A stretch of 64,000 nt of DNA from JAGQOZ01 sp041399205 (GTDB lineage: Bacteria; Planctomycetota; Planctomycetia; Pirellulales; Pirellulaceae). The stretch lies in the NCBI GenBank assembly GCA_041399205.1, contig JAWKTK010000011.1, positions 1-64,000 on the forward strand, given 5' to 3'. A program made the translations under genes and the position numbers. This document shows positions 28,085-36,871 of this stretch, in pieces. The notes below the pieces were generated by a model. It was not told the origin of the DNA, did not search any database, and saw only the letters and a list, made by a program, of their open reading frames with translations. Numbering within the stretch: position 1 is the first letter of the stretch; every line of letters starts with the position of its first letter.

Positions 28085-29602
28085 TCAGATAGTACGGGAC
28101 CAAGACCGAGTGTCTTGGCCTGCAAATACTAGATCTGCGACCTGTGCTTGTTCCATCACCTTTCGTTCGTTCCCGTTTTGTTGGTTCAACTCTTGGGCTC
28201 GCGCCGCGAAGTCCGATAGCTGCTTATTCGACAGTAACGTTCCGTCCGACGACGTTGCCGCCGCGACATAACCACCTGCTTCAAACGCCGCGACTAAGTC
28301 AGCCGAATCGAATTCACCGTCGCAATTCCAGTCGCCCGACATCCAGTCTGCGTTGCCGGTGGCCCCATCGTCGTAAGTACCACGTTGGAATACGGCTACT
28401 AGATCACGCGAATTAAACACTCCATCCAGATTTGCATCTCCCAGTACGGCATTCTCGGAAGTCATCGCCTGACAGGTTTGTACTCCCGGCACCGCCGCCG
28501 CTCCACCTTCCCCTTCGTACACGAAGCCCATATTCATGGTAATTCGGTCTTGCATGACTCCCGAGAAAGTGACATCCGTCGCGAATTGAGCGGCGGAGAG
28601 TCCCGTTTCAGCAACGGCGGGCATTTCGATAACCGTCGCACCGTTTCCAATTCTCAAACGAAATATTTTGTGCGGTACAGTCACGTCGAACAGTTGTTCC
28701 TCGCCACCACCATCGGGCTGAAAAATGCCTTGCTGCGAGATCAGTTCTAAGGCGTTGACGTTGATTCCTTGGCCCGTGATGGTGATGTCACCAGTTTCCG
28801 GATCATAGGATAGCAACACGTTGGCTTGGCTCACGTCAACGAATGTACGACGCGGTGCAGGAACCGTTTCATCTACAGGCGGTTGAGTGGGCGGAGGATT
28901 ATCCACAGGAGGCGGATCGCCGTTTGCTCCTTGGCCAGTTGGGAGTTCGTCCGGAATGTTGTCGATTACATCCAATTGCACATTCTGCAAACCGCCTCCG
29001 CCGTACAGAGATCCATCGACGATCAAATCGCTTTGCAGTTCCTCTAGCGTTAACCCGCTGGGGAGTGCATTCGGAAGCGTAATCACTGGTACGCCGTTCG
29101 GAATCAGACGAAACCAACGCGACGTCGTCGATCTGTCAAAAAGTCCAAAGCGTTGGTTCGACGAAAGAAACAAATCCGACGAAGACCGAAGTTCCAAGGT
29201 GGTCATGAAGGCGGACGGCGTCACGGCCGTTAAGGTGCCATTCGAATCATCATAATAGACGGTGACAACGGCTTCGCCCTCGGTATCAAAGGGCACCGCC
29301 GCATGCACCGGTTCTGTTGCGTCTGGATCATAGGCGCCGGTTTCATATTTGCCGGTAACAAACGCAGAAACAAAGTCTCCGCTATTATAGAGACCGTTGT
29401 CGTTCCAATCTCCCGACTCCCATGTTGCCGCGTTGCCCGTTTCAAACAAGCCAAACTTCATCGTATGCACAAAGTCCGCGCTGTCAAAGTAATAGTCTCC
29501 GTTCGCATCGCCAGCGACCAAGTCGCCCGCCAGCAAGTTGCGACGCTCCAGCGATTCGCAGGAAAGAAGTGGGTGACGTTTTGATTGAGAAGATCGTTTC
29601 AT
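28085..29602 (-). CDS. Secreted dockerin-repeat protein B
   Basis: About 505 residues from ATG 29602, with GGAG in the sequence just before it. The basic N-terminus (MKRSSQSKRHPLL) leads into the ESLERRNLLAGD motif seen in many exported planctomycete proteins. The order is: dockerin-like unit (GDANGDYYFDSADF…SGDWNDNGLYNSGDF), a beta-rich domain, a proline-rich linker, a second beta-rich domain and a C-terminal dockerin pair (GDANLDGVFNSRDL…SGDWNCDGEFDSADL). Its first two thirds are nearly identical to protein A. It lacks the two middle repeat modules of A. This intact copy shows what frame protein A should have. The function is likely extracellular or cell-surface; no catalytic motif was seen. 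Confidence 0.87.
   Translation of the reverse strand: MKRSSQSKRHPLLSCESLERRNLLAGDLVAGDANGDYYFDSADFVHTMKFGLFETGNAATWESGDWNDNGLYNSGDFVSAFVTGKYETGAYDPDATEPVHAAVPFDTEGEAVVTVYYDDSNGTLTAVTPSAFMTTLELRSSSDLFLSSNQRFGLFDRSTTSRWFRLIPNGVPVITLPNALPSGLTLEELQSDLIVDGSLYGGGGLQNVQLDVIDNIPDELPTGQGANGDPPPVDNPPPTQPPVDETVPAPRRTFVDVSQANVLLSYDPETGDITITGQGINVNALELISQQGIFQPDGGGEEQLFDVTVPHKIFRLRIGNGATVIEMPAVAETGLSAAQFATDVTFSGVMQDRITMNMGFVYEGEGGAAAVPGVQTCQAMTSENAVLGDANLDGVFNSRDLVAVFQRGTYDDGATGNADWMSGDWNCDGEFDSADLVAAFEAGGYVAAATSSDGTLLSNKQLSDFAARAQELNQQNGNERKVMEQAQVADLVFAGQDTRSWSRTI
28726..29366. repeat. Copy B of the ~640-bp near-identical block
   Basis: Partner of 26901-27540; see that entry. This copy keeps the open reading frame. 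Confidence 0.88.
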
Positions 29603-29941
29603 AACGGGGCTCCGTTTTTTTGGAGAATGGTTGCAAATATTGGAAATGCCGAAAATGGGCGAATTCGGTGGCCGGCCCAGCGGTTCGCTCGATGAATGAA
29701 GCATGCTTTCGAACCAATTTTTCCCTTAATTCCGAAAAAAACGAAGGATTCGCAGAACGAATGTTAGCCGAGAAGAATTCCAGTTCGAAATAATTCCCAT
29801 TTTCATGGGAAAAATACGGCCGTGACAACGCTTCAAGCTGTAGACAGAAAATCAGAACCGGAGCGTAAAGTGCTTGCTGGGATAGCCAAACCGTGGTTGT
29901 AATAGGGAGCCAATTTCCAGATAGCTCGTAAAAGCAAGAAT
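29603..29941. other. Divergent intergenic region between dockerin B and the ECF sigma gene
   Basis: About 340 bp, with AT-rich patches near 29735-29820 (ttcccattttcatggga at about 29796-29812 is a short palindrome, TCCCAT/ATGGGA). Both promoters should be here. The palindrome could be an operator, but this is only a shape-based guess. Confidence 0.4.
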
Positions 29942-30526
29942 GTGGTGGACACCAGCCAAGACCTATTGAACAACGTCCAAGCCGACCCGCAGTCGCAGGA
30001 GTGGAGTCGGTTTGTGCGCATTTACACGCCGCTGATTGTTCGGTGGTTGGAACGCTTTGATGTGGCGATTGCGGATCGTCCCGACCTGACACAAGAAGTA
30101 TTGTTGGCGGCCGCGTCCAGCATTGAATCGTTTCAACATAGCGGTCGCATCGGTGCGTTTCGATCCTGGTTGCGAACCATCACGTTAAACCGTTGTCGCC
30201 GTCATTGGCAAGCAAAAAAACGATCGTTGACACAAGCTCAAATCGATTCGGTTGATCAGCAATTGGACGAATTCGCCGACCCGCACAGCGAATTGACCGC
30301 TGCGTGGGATGCCGAACACGACGCCTTCGTACTACAAGGTTTATTCGAAACGTTGGCTCGCGAATTTGACCAAACGGCCATCACGGCCTTCGTCCAAGTT
30401 ACCATGCAACAGCTGCCCGTCGCCGACGTGGCTCGACAATTGGGTTGGCCCGTGGGCCGAGTGTACAAAGTGAAATACCGAATTATGAAACGATTGAACG
30501 AATGTGCCGGTCGGTACCTTGATTGA
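29942..30526 (+). CDS. ECF-type RNA polymerase sigma factor
   Basis: A 194-residue sigma-70 family protein. Region 2 is FVRIYTPLIVRWLERF…DLTQEVLLAAASSIESF followed by GRIGAFRSWLRTITLNRCRRHW (the W-L-R-T-I-x-x-N-x-C block). Region 4 is VTMQQLPVADVARQLGWPVGRVYKVKYRIMKRL, a helix-turn-helix for -35 recognition. The starts GTG 29942 and 29945 are both possible. It overlaps nothing and the kinase starts 10 bp after its stop, forming a sigma/zinc-finger-kinase pair that is frequent in planctomycetes. The kinase's N-terminal zinc finger is the likely anti-sigma module. Confidence 0.9.
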   Translation: MVDTSQDLLNNVQADPQSQEWSRFVRIYTPLIVRWLERFDVAIADRPDLTQEVLLAAASSIESFQHSGRIGAFRSWLRTITLNRCRRHWQAKKRSLTQAQIDSVDQQLDEFADPHSELTAAWDAEHDAFVLQGLFETLAREFDQTAITAFVQVTMQQLPVADVARQLGWPVGRVYKVKYRIMKRLNECAGRYLD

Positions 30527-30536
30527 GAGCAGGAAC

Positions 30537-33419
30537 ATGACCACCTCAGCTGGCCAACATCCCGTGCCACCACAACAGTTGCTGGACTATCTTTCCGGCA
30601 AACTGGACGACGAAACGTGCGCGGTACTGGACCAACATGTTTCCGACTGCGCCGACTGCTGTCAAATGCTAGACGAACTCTGCGGCGACCATGAACCGCT
30701 GATTCGGCGGATGCGCGCAATCTACGAAACGAATTCCAATGCGCACGGCATCACTTCCTTCGACACGTCTACCAAACATCCTGGTGCTTTCCAGACTCCC
30801 TTGCCCGAGGCCGATGATCGACCGCTGGCTGGTCGGCACGGACACTTTGAAATTTTTGACGAAGTTGGCCGAGGTGGTATGGGCGTGGTCTACGCCGGTC
30901 ACGATACGGTGCTGGATCGTCCGGTGGTGGTCAAGATCTTGGGTTCGCAGGCGTCCACTCATCGTGACGCCGTGGAACGATTCGTAAAAGAAGCCAAGAT
31001 CGGCGGCAATCTGCTGCATCCGGGCGTGGTGCCCATTTTCGAACTGAGCCAAACCAATGATGGACGTCCGTTTTTTGTCATGCGGCGCATCGAAGGCCAG
31101 TCTCTGGACAAACTGTTGTCACAACGCACCAGTTCGCACGATAACCGCACCAAGCTGCTGAACGTTTTCCTGCAAGTTTGCCAAACCGTGGCGTATGCTC
31201 ACTCGAAGCAGATCATCCATCGAGATCTCAAGCCGCAAAACATCATGCTGGGGCATTTTGGCGAAGTCCAGGTGCTGGATTGGGGCATTGCCAAACAGTT
31301 AGCTTCGTCCACCGCCGAATTGTCGCCATCCGATCCGCAAAATGACAACGCGGATGCCGACGCCAATGTCAACGGTGCGAATGTGCAAACTCGAGCGGGA
31401 CGCATTTTGGGCACGCCATTGTATATGGCGCCGGAACAGGCGTTGGGAAAAACGCAATTTGTGGACAAACGGTCAGACGTGTTTGCACTCGGCGCGATTC
31501 TGTTCGAAATCTTGGCTGGTGAACCGCTACGCGATCGTTCCGGCTGTGACGTCGATGCGTTGCGAAACAATCGGTTTGGTCAATTCGATCTGGACCACGC
31601 AAAAGAACGCCTGCAGTTGCACGTAGCGGATGAAGAACTGGTCGAATTTTGCCTACAGTGTGTTTCGCAATTTCGCGACAACCGACCGGCCGACGCTCAT
31701 TGTGTGGCCGTGGCGATGGAAGACTATATTGAATCCAATGATCGGCGGATTCGCCAAACAGAAATTCTGGCCGAACGTCAGAAAGCGGTTTTGCAAGAAC
31801 GTTTCAAGCGACGAGTGGTCGTGTTGCTTGCGTGCCTCGTTTCGACCTTGCTACTGGCCGCGTTGGCGATCGGTTACGCCGTCCATCAACGACACGTCGC
31901 TGGGCAACAAACGCAACTGTTGGCTGCGGCTCAGCAAAACAGACAACTAACCGATGCGTTGCAGGAACAGTTGGATGATTCGGAACGAACGCTGACGTTG
32001 GCGGGGCGACACAATGGGCCCGTATTGACCGAATTGCAATCGCTGTTTGCCGAAGTGGCGTTGCCGACGAATGCTCGAGACGAAGTGCGTCGGTTGGCGC
32101 GTTCCGCCAGCGCGCCGCTTTCCGCTTTGGATCAGGAATTATTGCGGCGTCTGTACGAAGCTCATTTGTGGAGCGTCACGTTTGCGTCAGACGCCAGGCA
32201 GAACATTTGTTGGGACGAGGCGATTCGGCAATACGATGCGACGTTGATCGCCTTTGCCGATCTTCCGCTCGGTTCGGCCGATTTGAAGCAGCTGGAAAGT
32301 CGCTTGGCCGAGCAGCATCCAGTCGTTCGTCAAGCGATCTTGGACGCGTTGGCAGACAGCCTTTTGTTGCGAACCAAACAGCCGGACGCGAATCAGGCAT
32401 ACCACGCCGAATGGTTCCAACGCGTGTTAAGTCGATTTGAGACCAGTCCGGTACGTCAAGCGATTCATGACGCACAAAAATGGAACGATCCCGGCCGCAT
32501 GGCAAAGTTCTTAGAACCGTCCGTCGGCAACACGTTGTCCGCGGCGGACGCATATTTCTTGGTGAAGGCGTTAGAACAAGCGGGTCAAATGGCCGACGCG
32601 ATGCTGGTCTTGCGGGAAGCTCGAACGAACCATGCCGATTCGATCTGGCTGAATGGCCGAATCTTACCGGATGACAAACGACGTTTGACATCGGTTCGGC
32701 AATCTGCCGCTAACAACCAAGTTCGTGGCGAAAGCGCGGTTGCTCTGTTGTTTGAAGCTCGCGCCGATATGCGATCCAAAAACTACGCACCATCGCTGGA
32801 AAAATTTCGTTGGATCTTTCGAACGAATCTGCCGGATGCGTCACTGCCTGATCGAGCGTTATCTGGTTCGTTGGTGTTTTGGACGGAATTGGGGCGAGTT
32901 TATGCTCCGGCGGCAGCCGAATTCGATTCGCTTTGTGATTCCGCGCGCCAAATTGTGTTGGATTCAGAGCAAACGGAAGAACGACGACGTTTGGCGTTTC
33001 AAACGTATGTCGCAGCAACATCGGCGACCGATCAATTCGACTCGGCAACCTCGCTTTTCAGCGAGCTTGTGGAAGCGTCAGATCCGTTGTCGCCGCAAGT
33101 GGTGTCGCTGGTGCAGTCGCATCTGAGCCCGGATCAATTCGCGCAGTTCGAACAGCGTTTCCCGGACGATCGTCGCGCGTTTCCCAAGTTTACGTCGGTT
33201 CGAACCACACCGGCCATGGGTGACGAACGACAACAATTTGTCACTCTGTTAACACTGATTGCCATGCAGCAACGCATTGGCAAAACGTCGGAAGCGCATG
33301 CCATTGCAGCAGATGCGGCTCGAATCTGGAACGATGCACAGTCCCAAATCGAAATCGACGCCGCTCTGCAAGGCCAAGTGTCGCTGCGCAACCAACAGGA
33401 AATCCGCAACGAAGAATAG
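30537..33419 (+). CDS. Membrane Ser/Thr protein kinase with N-terminal anti-sigma-like zinc finger
   Basis: About 960 residues from ATG 30537 (GAGCAGG just upstream). The N-terminal putative zinc finger is His34-x3-Cys38-x2-Cys41 in a helical LLDYLSGKLDDETC context, like anti-sigma factors. The Hanks-type kinase domain covers about residues 103-380: glycine loop EVGRGGMGVVYAG, lysine in VVVKIL, catalytic loop HRDLKPQNIM, a DWG in place of DFG (LDWGIAKQ) and APE-like YMAPEQA. One transmembrane helix (VVVLLACLVSTLLLAALAIGYA) lies near residue 440, and a long extracytoplasmic helical region follows, probably TPR-like. It sits 10 bp behind the sigma gene. It may sense an envelope signal and regulate the sigma factor by phosphorylation or sequestration (inference). 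Confidence 0.9.
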   Translation: MTTSAGQHPVPPQQLLDYLSGKLDDETCAVLDQHVSDCADCCQMLDELCGDHEPLIRRMRAIYETNSNAHGITSFDTSTKHPGAFQTPLPEADDRPLAGRHGHFEIFDEVGRGGMGVVYAGHDTVLDRPVVVKILGSQASTHRDAVERFVKEAKIGGNLLHPGVVPIFELSQTNDGRPFFVMRRIEGQSLDKLLSQRTSSHDNRTKLLNVFLQVCQTVAYAHSKQIIHRDLKPQNIMLGHFGEVQVLDWGIAKQLASSTAELSPSDPQNDNADADANVNGANVQTRAGRILGTPLYMAPEQALGKTQFVDKRSDVFALGAILFEILAGEPLRDRSGCDVDALRNNRFGQFDLDHAKERLQLHVADEELVEFCLQCVSQFRDNRPADAHCVAVAMEDYIESNDRRIRQTEILAERQKAVLQERFKRRVVVLLACLVSTLLLAALAIGYAVHQRHVAGQQTQLLAAAQQNRQLTDALQEQLDDSERTLTLAGRHNGPVLTELQSLFAEVALPTNARDEVRRLARSASAPLSALDQELLRRLYEAHLWSVTFASDARQNICWDEAIRQYDATLIAFADLPLGSADLKQLESRLAEQHPVVRQAILDALADSLLLRTKQPDANQAYHAEWFQRVLSRFETSPVRQAIHDAQKWNDPGRMAKFLEPSVGNTLSAADAYFLVKALEQAGQMADAMLVLREARTNHADSIWLNGRILPDDKRRLTSVRQSAANNQVRGESAVALLFEARADMRSKNYAPSLEKFRWIFRTNLPDASLPDRALSGSLVFWTELGRVYAPAAAEFDSLCDSARQIVLDSEQTEERRRLAFQTYVAATSATDQFDSATSLFSELVEASDPLSPQVVSLVQSHLSPDQFAQFEQRFPDDRRAFPKFTSVRTTPAMGDERQQFVTLLTLIAMQQRIGKTSEAHAIAADAARIWNDAQSQIEIDAALQGQVSLRNQQEIRNEE

Positions 33420-33464
33420 CGTTTTGCGTTTGATGCGCCAAAAACCTGGGGCCGAGCCAAATCG

Positions 33465-33489
33465 TATTGCCATTTCCGTAAATGGAATA
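33465..33489. terminator. Hairpin between convergent kinase and sirtuin genes
   Basis: TATT(g)CCATTT-CCGT-AAATGGAATA forms a stem of about ten pairs with one bulged base. It lies 46 bp past the kinase stop and 16 bp before the sirtuin stop. It is plausible as a bidirectional terminator although the flanking U-run is weak. Confidence 0.55.
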
Positions 33490-33504
33490 CCGTCTGCGAT
33501 GCAC

Positions 33505-34284
33505 TTACATTCGTTCGGTCAACGCCGCGTCGATGGCAGCCAAGGTTTCGCCCAGAGGTTCGTGGATAACATAGTTGGCCATGGAATCAAGCGGAGTGGG
33601 GTCGCGGTTGATGATGATCAACGTGGCGCCATGGCGTTTGGCAGTTCTGGGAATGTCGGCCGCGGGTGTGACCACGAGGGACGAACCGAGTGACAATATG
33701 ACGTCACAGGATTTGGCCCAATCGAAGGCTTTGTACAACGCGTCTGCCGGCAAGCTCTGTCCGAACGAAACGGTAGCGTGCTTCAGGCGGTCTTGGCCGC
33801 AAGTCGGACAGGTCGGAAGTTCTTGGTTTGCCAGGAATGCGTCCACGTAGGCGTCGGCATTGTCCATGAAACCGCAGTCTTGGCATTTGATTCGCCGTGC
33901 GGTGCCATGCAGTTCCAACACGTTTTGGTTGCCTGCCAGTTGATGAAGTTCGTCAATGTTCTGAGTGACCACGCCGTGGAGTTTGCCTTGTTGTTCCCAC
34001 TTGGCCAAAACCTGGTGACCCAAATTTGGTTTTGAGTCGGCAAATTCGCGATGGGCTTCGCACTTCTGTCGCCAGTATTCTAGCCGCCCGTCGACGGACG
34101 ACATGAATTCGCCATATTCTACGGTTCGGTACTTGGTCCACACGCCGCCCGGAGAACGAAAGTCCGGAATACCACTTTCCGTGCTAATCCCGGCACCTGT
34201 AAAGACAACGGTTTGTTGCGATTTTGACAGTCGATCGGCAACTTCGGCCAACATGTTCATGGTTGTACAATCCTTCTTGGTCAC
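33505..34284 (-). CDS. NAD-dependent protein deacylase of the Sir2 family
   Basis: A 259-residue sirtuin. Motifs: GAGISTESGIPDFRSPGG (NAD binding), TQNIDELHQLAG, catalytic histidine in LELHGTARR, two zinc-binding cysteine pairs (CQDCG and CPTCG), LGSSLVVTPAAD and IIINRDPTPLD. It removes acetyl or other acyl groups from protein lysines using NAD. The start at 34284 gives MTKKDCTTMNMLAEVADRL; ATG 34260 or 34254 would also keep the domain whole. It is convergent with the kinase gene. No substrate operon (such as acs) is next to it. Confidence 0.93.
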   Translation of the reverse strand: MTKKDCTTMNMLAEVADRLSKSQQTVVFTGAGISTESGIPDFRSPGGVWTKYRTVEYGEFMSSVDGRLEYWRQKCEAHREFADSKPNLGHQVLAKWEQQGKLHGVVTQNIDELHQLAGNQNVLELHGTARRIKCQDCGFMDNADAYVDAFLANQELPTCPTCGQDRLKHATVSFGQSLPADALYKAFDWAKSCDVILSLGSSLVVTPAADIPRTAKRHGATLIIINRDPTPLDSMANYVIHEPLGETLAAIDAALTERM

Positions 34285-34440
34285 TGTTCGTTGAAAGCAC
34301 TACAATTCCAGTTTGTTATGGGATCAACAGTGTACAATGTAGTTGAATCTCTGTTTGTCTGGGTGATGGCGCAGGGCAGATGAAAATTGGTCGTTCGGAA
34401 ATTGGTAGTTGGGAGTTTGGCCAAGCCTCGCGAACGCGTT

Positions 34441-34564
34441 TTGAAGTTGCGTTTTTTCATAGCCCGAAACGTCAGTGAGGGAAAAAACGGGGAGCTCCGC
34501 CGTCTCTCGCTGACGCTTCGGGCTAGGAAATTCCGCCGAAAAAAACACACATGCGCAACTTCAA
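34441..34564. repeat. Nested palindromic element, copy 2
   Basis: The outer pair is TTGAAGTTGCG (34441-34451) with CGCAACTTCAA (34554-34564). The inner pair is 34460-34482 with 34503-34525 (TAGCCCGAAACGT…/…CTTCGGGCTA), with 'ggggagctccgc' at the tip as in copy 1. A third partial 'gcttcgggctag' follows at 34570-34581. It lies in a 344-bp intergenic region otherwise without features. Confidence 0.88.
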
Positions 34565-34628
34565 ACTTACGCTTCGGGCTAGCGGCAACCTGTCGCTGTC
34601 CAGGTAACCACATTGCAAGAATTCGGTA

Positions 34629-36496
34629 ATGACTAGTCGTTCGCAATTTCGGTTCGCGGCCCAAGCTGTTTTTTGGACGGCCATTTTGGTGTGCGCACTT
34701 CGGTTCGAACCAACGCTCAGTCTCCCGATGCGTCCGCTGCCGACTTAACCAAGCGAAGACAATTGGACGAAGCCTTCAACGCCAAGCTTCAACAACTGGC
34801 CAAACGCTATGCAGACCAACCTCAGGTAGCCAATGTCCTTCGCCAGCAGATTGTCTACCACGATCCGTCTCGTATCTATCTGTACGGCATTCCGACAACG
34901 ATTCACGAAGAAGATGCCGCGACGACGCTTGAGGACCATGCGATACAAACTGGTGACGCCCAGGCTGATGCTTTGCTGCAAGAACTTCGCCAGCGATTTG
35001 CCGAATATCTGTTTCGCCTTGCCGAACAAGCACTGGAACGTGGCGACGCGGCGGCGGCTTATCGATTGTTGCATGAAGTGACGCATCACCATCCGCAGCA
35101 TCCAGCGGCAAAGATTTTGGGCGAACGTTCCGTGTCCGAAGTTGCGTTTCAAGTTCAGGATCAACGTCGGCCGCATCCCAAATTTGGCTGGCCAGGGCAG
35201 AGCTATGTGCAGATTCGAACAGACCACTTTCAAATTTTGACCAATGCGGATTTGGAGGCGGCCAAGCGATTGGCGTTGCATCTAGAGCAATTGCAAGCGG
35301 CGTGGCGTCAGCTGTTTTTTGATTATTGGTCGCACCCAGCTGCGTTGAAAAATGCTTGGAAAGGGAGCGGACTGACGGACCGGCAACGGCGGCGTTTTAA
35401 CGTGGCGCTGTTTGCTGATCGAGCAGAATATGTGAATTACCTACAGCAGATGGAGCCGCAAGCGTCCATTACGTTGGGTTACTACCACGGAGTTTCCAGG
35501 CAAGCGTTTTTCTACGTCGGCGAAGCAAACGAATCGACTTGGCTGCATGAAGCGACGCATCAGTTGTTTCAGGAGACGCAACGAGTCCGTTTGCCGGTGG
35601 GTGCGAATGCCAACTTTTGGGCATTGGAAGCCGTCGCCATGTATATGGAATCGTTGCAACCGTGTGGCTCGGCGTGGTCAGTCGGCGGGCTGGAAGCGGA
35701 ACGCCTGCAGATCGCTCGCTATCGTCGGCTGGTAGATCAACAGTTTGTTCCGCTGGCCACGCTGTCCACCTGGGGTCAACGGCAATTGCAGCAAGATCCC
35801 AACATCCAACGCATCTATTCGCAAGCGGGTGGTGTGGCCCATTTCTTGATGCAGGGCGAACAGGGAAAATATCGAGACGCGTTTTTGCGTTTGATTCGAG
35901 AAGTCTATGATCGGCAAGACAAACCGGGATCGCTGGCCGCTTTGGCCGAAGTTTCGTTCGAAACACTTGACCAACAATATCAAACATTCTGCAACATTGG
36001 CGATCACGATTTGCAGCAGTTGGACAATCGTATCGCACCACAGCAGTTGGTTTTGCGTTCTACAAACGTGACCGACGAGGGCATGTCCGCGGTCGCTCGC
36101 TGGGATCAACTACGATGGCTTGATCTGACGGACACCGCCGTCACGGACAAAGGGTTGGCCGGACTTGATAGCGCGACTGTACTACAGCAATTGACATTAG
36201 AGCGAACCGACGTGACCGACCGCACAGCGCAGCGAATTAGCCGGTTGACGGCATTGCGGCAATTGGATCTTTCGTCCACCAAAATTACTGACGTTGGAGC
36301 GGCATCGTTAAGCGGACTGACGCATCTAGAATCATTGTGGCTGACCAGCACGGCGATTACGGACGAGGCGGCGGATTCGCTCCAGAAACTTCGTTCGCTA
36401 CGGCAGTTAGACATTCAGAATACTCGCGTTTCTGCTTTGCGGTCACAGCAACTGCAACAGTCATTGCCCGAATTGCGGCAGGCCAGCGATCCCTAG
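34629..36496 (+). CDS. Secreted HExxH (DUF1570-like) protein with leucine-rich repeats; frame break at the signal peptide
   Basis: About 620 residues if joined. An ATG at 34629 opens a signal peptide (RFAAQAVFWTAILVCAL) that runs out of frame near 34700. Adding one G there (CGG GTT) joins it to RTNAQSPDASAADL and the rest. The middle part has WLHEATHQLFQE, an HExxH metalloprotease-like motif in a peptidase-MA/DUF1570 setting. The C-terminal 140 residues are leucine-rich repeats of the 'LRWLDLTDTAVTDKGLAGL' type (about six). Export to periplasm or surface is expected. The role could be proteolysis with LRR substrate binding, but the activity is unproven. Without the correction the downstream frame would start at 34673. 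Confidence 0.75.
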
Positions 36497-36587
36497 TTTC
36501 GCGAAGTTGACGTGAATTCGCCAATCCGGTTGGATTAAGGTCTTACGATCGGATTACTGAACATTTAGAATGAAGGGCTTGCGCAAC

Positions 36588-36815
36588 GGTTTGTAGTTCC
36601 GCCTTGAGGCGGCAGAAGCAGTTTGCGTTCCGCGTTTAGGCGGCGGAAACGTTGTTGCTTTGGCAACACTATTCCGGCTAAAGCCGGTACTACGAACGAA
36701 AGGTTTGTAGTTCCGCGTTTAGGCGGCAGAAGTAGTTTGTAGTTCCGCCTTTAGGCGGTGGAAACGTTGTTGCTTTGGCAACACTATTCCGGCTAAAGCC
36801 GGTACTACGAACGAA
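36588..36815. repeat. Two tandem 114-bp palindrome-rich units
   Basis: Units at 36588-36701 and 36702-36815. Each contains two copies of a GTAGTTCCGCCTTTAGGCGG-like arm, a TGTTGC-TTTG-GCAACA hairpin, and an opposing arm ending CCGGCTAAAGCCGGTACTAC. The arms are the same family as the outer arms of the 27831 element. They sit between the LRR protein and the PQQ gene. Confidence 0.9.
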
Positions 36816-36871
36816 GAGTTGGTAGCAGTAGAACCAACACCACTCAAGTTAGACCCTGATCACTCGGAAAA

